Assembly (NCBI GenBank): GCA_023146575.1
Contig: JAGLBU010000283.1
Coordinates: forward strand, 1-10,862
Length of the DNA stretch: 10,862 nt
Direction of reading: 5' to 3'
Source: Methylococcales bacterium
GTDB taxonomy: Bacteria > Pseudomonadota > Gammaproteobacteria > Methylococcales > Methylomonadaceae
This document shows positions 6,167 through 10,862 of the stretch, piece after piece. Each line of letters begins with the position of its first letter. The first letter of the stretch is position 1. A program made the position numbers and the translations under genes. The notes under the pieces are model-generated. The model was not told the origin of the DNA and did no database searches. It saw only the letters and a program-made list of their open reading frames with translations.

Positions 6167-6668
6167 ACAACCTCTCTTATTTTTAAGCTTGTCTATCATG
6201 CTTTACAGCCCTTTAAGTCTAGGGCTTGATAATGATAACGAACAACCCATTTACATTGATTCTGATACGGCCTCTTATGATGAAAAAAATGATGTCAGTG
6301 TTTACACAGGCGATGTTATTTTTACCCAAGGCTCATTGGTGGTAAACTCCGATGAAATGACGTTTTATCTCAAAGAAGGTGCAATTGATAAAGTGGTCGC
6401 GGTTGGGAAACCTGCTCGATTTAAGCAATCCCCAGGCAAAGGCAAAGGTGATATTCATGGGCTTGGCTTAATTGGTGAATATTATCCTGGATCGCAAAAA
6501 TTACACCTAATTAATAAAGCCCAAGTGTGGCAAGATGGCAAAAGAACCGCCAGTGATATTATCGTTTATGACACCAAAGCCTCGGTACTGATGGCAGGCG
6601 ATCGAAACTCCAAATCAAAACGGGTACGAACGACCATACAACCAAAATCTAAATCCAAAAAAAAATAG
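6153..6668 (+). CDS. lptA: LPS transport periplasmic protein LptA
   Basis: A 171-residue secreted protein with a typical signal peptide (residues 1 to about 24, ending SPLSLG) followed by the OstA/LptA jellyroll. Recognisable parts are PIYIDSDTASYDEKNDVSVYTGDV and GSLVVNSDEMTFYL, the repeated strands that build the hydrophobic groove bridging LptC and LptD. The start ATG at 6153 lies inside the end of lptC and is preceded by AAAGAG at 6142-6147 with a 5-nt gap, so the 14-bp overlap is supported. The C-terminus is very basic (KSKSKKK), which is common but not conserved in length. The final three lysines are encoded by a run of nine A residues (6657-6665) before the TAG stop. Confidence 0.92.
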   Translation: MILSKQPLLFLSLSIMLYSPLSLGLDNDNEQPIYIDSDTASYDEKNDVSVYTGDVIFTQGSLVVNSDEMTFYLKEGAIDKVVAVGKPARFKQSPGKGKGDIHGLGLIGEYYPGSQKLHLINKAQVWQDGKRTASDIIVYDTKASVLMAGDRNSKSKRVRTTIQPKSKSKKK

Positions 6669-6674
6669 AGCGCT

Positions 6675-7400
6675 ATGGCCACCTTAATCGCAAAACATTT
6701 ACTCAAAACCTATAATAAACGCAATGTTGTCAATGGGGTTTCGCTGCATGTTGACACAGGTGAAATTGTTGGGTTATTAGGGCCTAATGGTGCAGGGAAA
6801 ACCACCTGTTTTTATATGATGGTCGGGTTGATTAAAGTCGATGAAGGCGATATTTATATTGATAATAAATTAGTCACGCACTTCCCTATGCACAGTCGCG
6901 CAAGGCTTGGAGTTGGTTATCTACCACAAGAGTCTTCTGTTTTCCGAAAGCTTACCGTTGCTGACAATTTACGCGCGGTTTTACAATTACGAAAAAACAT
7001 TACTCGTAAACAAATTGCCACTATCACTGCTGAATTACTGGATGAGTTGAGTATCACTCACTTAAAAGATCAAAAAGCCTTAGGGCTTTCAGGTGGAGAG
7101 CGCAGACGACTGGAAATTGCCAGAGCTTTAGCGACTAACCCCCAATTTATTTTGTTAGATGAACCTTTTGCGGGCGTTGACCCTATTTCTGTGATTGATA
7201 TTAATAAAATTATTGTCCATTTAAAAGAACGCGATATTGGTATTTTAATTACCGAGCATAACGTAAGAGAAACCCTTGGCATCTGCGATAGAGCTTATAT
7301 TCTAAATGAAGGTAAAGTCATTGCAGAAGGCAGTTCTCATGAAATTGTTAACAACGAAGAAGTTCGAAAAGTTTATCTAGGCGAAGGATTTACCCTTTGA
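6675..7400 (+). CDS. lptB: LPS export ABC transporter ATPase LptB
   Basis: A 241-residue cytoplasmic ATPase, same length as in E. coli. Walker A GPNGAGKT occupies residues 36-43, the Q-loop YLPQESSVFRKLT 82-94 (with Phe90, the residue that contacts the coupling helices of LptF and LptG), signature LSGGERRR 138-145, Walker B with Glu163 in LLDEPFAGVDP, and the switch His195 in ITEHN. As an LptB2 dimer it powers LPS extraction by LptFG, whose genes are not in this window, as is usual. ATG 6675 follows lptA by 6 nt, with AGAG (6667-6670) overlapping the lptA stop as a short ribosome site. Confidence 0.97.
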   Translation: MATLIAKHLLKTYNKRNVVNGVSLHVDTGEIVGLLGPNGAGKTTCFYMMVGLIKVDEGDIYIDNKLVTHFPMHSRARLGVGYLPQESSVFRKLTVADNLRAVLQLRKNITRKQIATITAELLDELSITHLKDQKALGLSGGERRRLEIARALATNPQFILLDEPFAGVDPISVIDINKIIVHLKERDIGILITEHNVRETLGICDRAYILNEGKVIAEGSSHEIVNNEEVRKVYLGEGFTL

Positions 7401-7440
7401 AAAAAAATAATTTTATTTAATTATCCAAGGTTAAAAAACG

Positions 7441-8865
7441 ATGAAGCAATCTTTACAGCTTGGCATCAGTCAGCATTTGACGATGACCCCCCAACTTCAA
7501 CAGGCTATAAAGTTATTGCAACTCTCAACGCTGGACTTGCAACAAGAAATTCAGCAAATACTCGACTCGAATATCATGCTCGAAGTCGAAGAAGAAACGC
7601 ACAAAGACCCCCCAACCGTAGAAAAAAAAGAAACCAGTGACGAAATCGTCAGCGATATTCCAACCGAATTGCCTACCGATGCCAATTGGGATGATATTTA
7701 CGATGATGTATTACCAAGCACCTTACCCGCATCAAATGCTGAAACATCTGATTTTGAAGCCCAAAAAAGTGCCTCTGAAACCTTGCAAAGTCATTTGCTT
7801 AAACAATTAGCCTTATCAACCTTATCCACAAAAGATTACGCCATTGCTATCGCGATTATTGATGCGATTAACCATGATGGGTATTTGACACTTTCACACG
7901 ATGCGCTTTACGAAGGTTTAGCGACTCAAATAGAAGATGTCGATTATGAGGAAGTTAGCGCGGTTTTACACAGAATTCAACACTTTGACCCTATAGGCAT
8001 AGCCGCTGCGGATCTAAAAGAATGTTTACGCTTGCAATTAGACGCCTTACCCCCATCTACACCTTATAAAGCAAAAGCGCTCGAACTGGTCAACACCTAT
8101 CTTGAGCTCTTAGCAACGCAAGAAAAATATAAATTAATTAAAAATTTAAAAATAACTGAAATCCAACTTGAACAGGTTATTACGTTAATTCGAAGTTTAG
8201 ACCCTAAACCCGGTCGAAAAATAGGCGAGTTTGATTCAGGCTATATTATCCCTGACGTATTTGTGAGCAAACGCAACGGTCAGTGGCATATAGCCTTAAA
8301 TCCAAACAACACCCCTAAATTAAAAGTCAATGCGACTTATTCTAACTTCATTAAACGTGCCGACAATAGTGTCGATAACACCTGTATGAAAAACCATCTG
8401 CAAGAAGCAAAATGGTTTATAAAAAGTTTGCAAGGTCGAAACGAAACCTTATTACGGGTTGCAAAATGTATTGTTGAGAAACAAACCGACTTTTTAGAAT
8501 TTGGCGCTGTCGCGATGAAGCCTATGATTCTACGAGATATTGCAGAGGAATTAGAACTGCATGAATCCACCATCTCACGAGTCACCACCCAAAAATACAT
8601 GACCACCCCCAATGGAATTGTTGAATTTAAGTACTTTTTCTCCAGCCATGTCTCAACCGTTGCTGGCGGCGAATGTTCTGCCATCGCAATTAGAGCTTTT
8701 ATTAAAGAATTAATTCTTAATGAACCTAAACATAAGCCCTTAAGCGATGAAAAAATTTCAATAATTTTGAAAGAAAAAGGGATCAAAGTCGCAAGACGTA
8801 CCGTTGCAAAATACCGTGAGGCCATGTCAATCGCCTCATCAAGCCAAAGAAAGCGTCTTTTATAA
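7441..8865 (+). CDS. rpoN: RNA polymerase sigma-54 factor RpoN
   Basis: A 474-residue sigma-54 (477 in E. coli). Region I at residues 1-50 is glutamine- and leucine-rich (SLQLGISQHLTMTPQLQQAI), the part contacted by enhancer-binding ATPases. An acidic region II follows at about 50-110 (many D and E). The core-binding domain is central, and the DNA-binding part has a helix-turn-helix near ELELHESTISRVTTQKY (about 368-384) that reads the -12 element. The RpoN box ARRTVAKYRE at 451-460 reads the -24 element. ATG 7441 has AAGG at 7427-7430. It lies 40 bp after lptB, in the usual order. A possible sigma-54 promoter at the head of this operon suggests feedback, which is inference. Confidence 0.97.
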   Translation: MKQSLQLGISQHLTMTPQLQQAIKLLQLSTLDLQQEIQQILDSNIMLEVEEETHKDPPTVEKKETSDEIVSDIPTELPTDANWDDIYDDVLPSTLPASNAETSDFEAQKSASETLQSHLLKQLALSTLSTKDYAIAIAIIDAINHDGYLTLSHDALYEGLATQIEDVDYEEVSAVLHRIQHFDPIGIAAADLKECLRLQLDALPPSTPYKAKALELVNTYLELLATQEKYKLIKNLKITEIQLEQVITLIRSLDPKPGRKIGEFDSGYIIPDVFVSKRNGQWHIALNPNNTPKLKVNATYSNFIKRADNSVDNTCMKNHLQEAKWFIKSLQGRNETLLRVAKCIVEKQTDFLEFGAVAMKPMILRDIAEELELHESTISRVTTQKYMTTPNGIVEFKYFFSSHVSTVAGGECSAIAIRAFIKELILNEPKHKPLSDEKISIILKEKGIKVARRTVAKYREAMSIASSSQRKRLL

Positions 8866-8874
8866 CACGCTTTT
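8849..8874 (+). terminator. Possible weak terminator or processing hairpin at the rpoN end
   Basis: AAAGCGT (8850-8856) pairs perfectly with ACGCTTT (8867-8873), with one further G-T pair outside. The 10-nt loop contains the rpoN stop codon. A short T run (8871-8874) follows the stem. The stem is short and the T tract overlaps its base, so it may only reduce read-through into hpf. Confidence 0.3.
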
Positions 8875-8905
8875 CGTTAGACTATTTTTTAAACAGGAGT
8901 TATCC

Positions 8906-9199
8906 ATGCAAGTTAGTATTACAGGTCATCATATAGACGTAACCGATTCGTTAAAAACCCATATCGAAGCTAAAATTGGCAAGCTAAAACGCCATTTCGA
9001 TAATGTTACCGATGTCCATGTTATTTTAACCGTTGAAAAATTAGAACAAAAAGCAGAGGCGACCGTTCAAATCAGTGGTGCCAAATTATTTGCAGAAGAT
9101 CGTCAAGAAGATATGTACAGCGCAATTGACCAAATGGTCGACAAACTAGACCGTCAAATTATTAAACATAAAGAAAAAGTCGGTAAACACAGACCGTAA
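8906..9199 (+). CDS. hpf: Ribosome hibernation-promoting factor, short form (HPF/YfiA family)
   Basis: A 97-residue short HPF of the ribosome-associated S30AE family, with the typical opening MQVSITGHHIDVTDSLKTHI and the lysine-rich helix KIGKLKRHFDNV at about 22-34. The protein binds the decoding region of the 30S subunit and helps form inactive 100S dimers in stationary phase. It lacks the C-terminal domain of long HPF. The ATG at 8906 has a strong AGGAG at 8895-8899 with a 6-nt gap, which decides against starts further upstream in the same frame that would overlap rpoN. It keeps its usual place after rpoN, but the next gene in relatives, ptsN, is missing and a terminator follows. Confidence 0.93.
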   Translation: MQVSITGHHIDVTDSLKTHIEAKIGKLKRHFDNVTDVHVILTVEKLEQKAEATVQISGAKLFAEDRQEDMYSAIDQMVDKLDRQIIKHKEKVGKHRP

Positions 9200-9209
9200 T
9201 AAGAAAGAG

Positions 9210-9247
9210 GCCAGAATCCATATATGCGTTGGGTTCTGGCTGTTTTA
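9210..9247 (+). terminator. Rho-independent terminator after hpf
   Basis: A 10-bp stem with one G-T pair, GCCAGAATCC (9210-9219) against GGGTTCTGGC (9231-9240), closes an 11-nt loop and is followed by TGTTTTA (9241-9247). It lies 11 nt after the hpf stop. It should end most transcripts of the operon and separate rapZ from it, although the T run is interrupted by a G. Confidence 0.75.
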
Positions 9248-9254
9248 TCGCACG

Positions 9255-9296
9255 CATTGATAAATTACTTTTGACAACAGATGGAATTTATCAATG
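9255..9296 (+). promoter_or_regulatory. Perfect inverted repeat enclosing the rapZ translation start
   Basis: CATTGATAAATT (9255-9266) and AATTTATCAATG (9285-9296) are exact reverse complements, 12 bp each, with an 18-nt spacer. The last three bases of the right arm are the rapZ ATG. The likely ribosome site AGATGG (9279-9284) is in the spacer. The spacer also contains TTGACA (9271-9276). It can be an RNA hairpin hiding the start codon or a DNA operator; the sequence cannot tell which. Confidence 0.6.
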
Positions 9297-10151
9297 AAAC
9301 TTTTAATTGTAAGTGGACTCTCAGGTTCAGGAAAAAGTATCGCCCTCGATACGCTCGAAGATTGTGGTTATTATTGTATTGATAACCTACCTTCGGTATT
9401 ATTAGATCGGTTTGTAAATCAAGTCATGCAAAAAGAGCCTCAACTTTATGCAAAAACGGCGATTGGAATCGATGCTCGAAACAAAAGTGCAGAATTAACG
9501 GATTTTGACAAAAAATTAAAATTAATTCGAGCCTTAAACATCCAATGTGAAATTGTTTACATGCAGGCAGAAGAAGACGTGCTGATTAAGCGCTACAGTC
9601 AAACACGTCGCCCGCATCCTCTCAGTAATAACAACATTTCACTCACAGAAGCCATCAATAAAGAAAAAATAATTTTACAATCGGTGGCGAATTGTGCCGA
9701 TATTCAAATAGACACCAGCCGCATCCATGAGCATCAACTCCGAAAACTGATTATAAGTAAAATAAACCAGCGTGATGAGCGTTATCTGTCCCTACAATTT
9801 CAATCGTTTGGGTTTAAATATGGCTTGCCATTAGACGCAGATTTTGTTTTTGATGCCAGAAGCTTACCCAACCCGTACTGGGTACCGCATTTACGGGCTT
9901 TTAATGGCACAGATACAGAAGTCATTGACTTTTTTAAAACCGAACCCTATGTGGATGACTTATTTCAAGACATCGCTGTTTTTATACAGCGCTGGACACC
10001 TCGATTTAAAGCCGATAACCGAAGCTATTTAACCATCGCAATCGGCTGTACGGGCGGACAACATCGCTCGGTTTATCTGACTAATTTATTAGCAGAACAC
10101 TTTAAAAATAAACAACTTAACATCATTGTTCGTCACCGCGAATTACATTAG
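9294..10151 (+). CDS. rapZ: RNase adapter protein RapZ (YvcJ/YhbJ family P-loop protein)
   Basis: A 285-residue protein (284 in E. coli). The N-terminal P-loop GLSGSGKS is at residues 8-15, followed by the family block DTLEDCGYYCIDNLP (19-33). The C-terminal domain has GCTGGQHRSV at 251-260. In E. coli RapZ presents the sRNA GlmZ to RNase E and thereby controls glucosamine 6-phosphate synthase; elsewhere the family binds nucleotides and signals envelope-precursor status. The protein here ends HRELH and lacks the lysine/arginine tail used for RNA binding in E. coli, so that role may not carry over. Upstream are a terminator and an inverted repeat covering its start codon; mgtE follows after 25 bp. 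Neighbours ptsN and npr are absent. Confidence 0.93.
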   Translation: MKLLIVSGLSGSGKSIALDTLEDCGYYCIDNLPSVLLDRFVNQVMQKEPQLYAKTAIGIDARNKSAELTDFDKKLKLIRALNIQCEIVYMQAEEDVLIKRYSQTRRPHPLSNNNISLTEAINKEKIILQSVANCADIQIDTSRIHEHQLRKLIISKINQRDERYLSLQFQSFGFKYGLPLDADFVFDARSLPNPYWVPHLRAFNGTDTEVIDFFKTEPYVDDLFQDIAVFIQRWTPRFKADNRSYLTIAIGCTGGQHRSVYLTNLLAEHFKNKQLNIIVRHRELH

Positions 10152-10176
10152 CCCCCCACTTATTACTTTTTTATTT

Positions 10177-10862
10177 ATGCCAACAAGTATTAACCCCAAC
10201 CACCACAAACATCAACTAGCCCGTGTCATCGAACTCTTGGAAAAGGATTCGATGTACGAGATTAGAAATATTATTCATTCTAGCTACCCCGCTGAAACGG
10301 CGCATATCATTGAATCGTTACAACCCTTTGAACGTAAAAAAATATGGTCGGTGATTCCGCCAAACGTCATGGGCGAAATTTTAGTTAAATTACACGTTGA
10401 GGTGGCGGTTAATCTGATTAAAATTACCGACCGCAAAGACCTGATAAAAGCCACAGAAAGCCTTGAATCCGATGAAATGCTGGATTTATTACACGCGTTG
10501 CCAGAACCATTGCTTTCACAAGTTTTCAATTCTATTACTAAAGTTAAACGTGGTCAAATTGAATCCGCATTATCGTATAAAGATCATACGGCAGGCAGTG
10601 TTATGTCGTTAGATGTTCTGACCATTCGAGGGGATGTGACGCTGGAAGTCATCTCTCGTTATTTACAAAAACGGGGGAAAATACCTGAAGTAGTCGATAG
10701 CCTGATTGTCGTTGATCGTAAAAATAAATTTCAAGGGCTGTTACCACTCACCTATTTACTGACGAAAGCCAGCCACTTAAAAGTATCTGCTGTGATGAGT
10801 CGTGAGGAAAAAGCCATTCCTTATCAAATGTCGACCGCTGAAGTCGCCTTATTCTTTGAACA
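10177..10862 (+). CDS. mgtE: Magnesium transporter MgtE, N-terminal part (3' partial)
   Basis: The first 228 codons of a frame that is open at the right edge. The N-terminal MgtE helical domain covers about residues 10-132 (for example ETAHIIESLQPFERKKIWSVIP and LESDEMLDLLHALPE). The block SYKDHTAGSVMSLDVLTIRGD at 133 onwards, read here as two parts (SYKDHTAGSVM, SLDVLTIRGD), marks the start of the CBS pair, and a second CBS begins near 203 (VSAVMSREEKAIPYQM). These cytoplasmic domains sense magnesium and gate the pore, which lies beyond the window. ATG 10177 has no Shine-Dalgarno sequence; an in-frame ATG at 10252 has AAAAGG 5 nt before it, but would remove the first helix of the domain, so the earlier start is preferred. 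It lies 25 bp after rapZ and may be co-transcribed with it. Confidence 0.9.
   Translation, partial: MPTSINPNHHKHQLARVIELLEKDSMYEIRNIIHSSYPAETAHIIESLQPFERKKIWSVIPPNVMGEILVKLHVEVAVNLIKITDRKDLIKATESLESDEMLDLLHALPEPLLSQVFNSITKVKRGQIESALSYKDHTAGSVMSLDVLTIRGDVTLEVISRYLQKRGKIPEVVDSLIVVDRKNKFQGLLPLTYLLTKASHLKVSAVMSREEKAIPYQMSTAEVALFFE

Noticed and set aside
8337..8825. A 162-codon minus-strand open frame opposite rpoN
   Set aside because: It is antisense to the conserved DNA-binding part of RpoN, has no recognisable motif and no credible start; long antisense frames are common opposite AT-rich genes.
9271..9276. TTGACA as the -35 of a rapZ promoter
   Set aside because: A -10 at the normal 16-18 bp spacing would fall on the rapZ start codon, so it cannot make a standard leader transcript.
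1..10862. Mobile elements, CRISPR arrays, prophage or attachment sites, including integration at the tRNA-Ser
   Set aside because: No transposase, integrase, spaced repeats or duplicated tRNA end was found; the gene content is ordinary core chromosome.

Overview
The window is a compact, AT-rich (roughly 40% G+C by eye) chromosomal segment from a Gram-negative bacterium, almost certainly a gammaproteobacterium. It carries the lipopolysaccharide-transport and Kdo genes, sigma-54 and ribosome-hibernation genes, and the Mla phospholipid-transport genes in an arrangement close to the E. coli kdsD-kdsC-lptC-lptA-lptB-rpoN-hpf locus. It is not an enterobacterium: several genes of the E. coli locus are missing (yrbG, mlaC, ibaG, ptsN, npr) and rapZ is followed by an mgtE-type magnesium channel gene. 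A Methylococcales- or Thiotrichales-like host is possible, but this is a guess.

Layout. At 2-328 is the 3' end of a flavin/NAD-dependent electron-transfer reductase. At 458-1302 two overlapping genes encode a split pair of YeeE/YedE sulfur-transport membrane proteins behind a TATAAT promoter. A tRNA-Ser(GGA) with encoded CCA lies on the minus strand at 1349-1436. Minus-strand genes mlaF-mlaE-mlaD-mlaB (3903 down to 1511) are overlapped or abutted and form one operon. A 126-135 bp divergent promoter region follows. The plus-strand run is then kdsD, kdsC, lptC, lptA, lptB, rpoN, hpf, rapZ and the start of mgtE, which runs off the right edge.

How the genes work together. KdsD and KdsC bracket the synthesis of Kdo, the inner-core sugar of lipopolysaccharide. 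LptC, LptA and LptB are the inner-membrane, periplasmic and ATPase parts of the machine that moves finished lipopolysaccharide to the outer membrane. The divergent Mla genes encode an inner-membrane ABC system that keeps phospholipids out of the outer leaflet, so both strands around 3900-4000 serve outer-membrane asymmetry. RpoN (sigma-54), HPF and RapZ are regulators that often travel with this cluster.

I see no unknown multi-gene system here. The points most worth a second look are regulatory: a correctly spaced sigma-54 -24/-12 motif in front of the operon that itself contains rpoN; a perfect 12-bp inverted repeat whose right arm contains the rapZ start codon; and the absence of ptsN, npr and mlaC from positions where relatives carry them.
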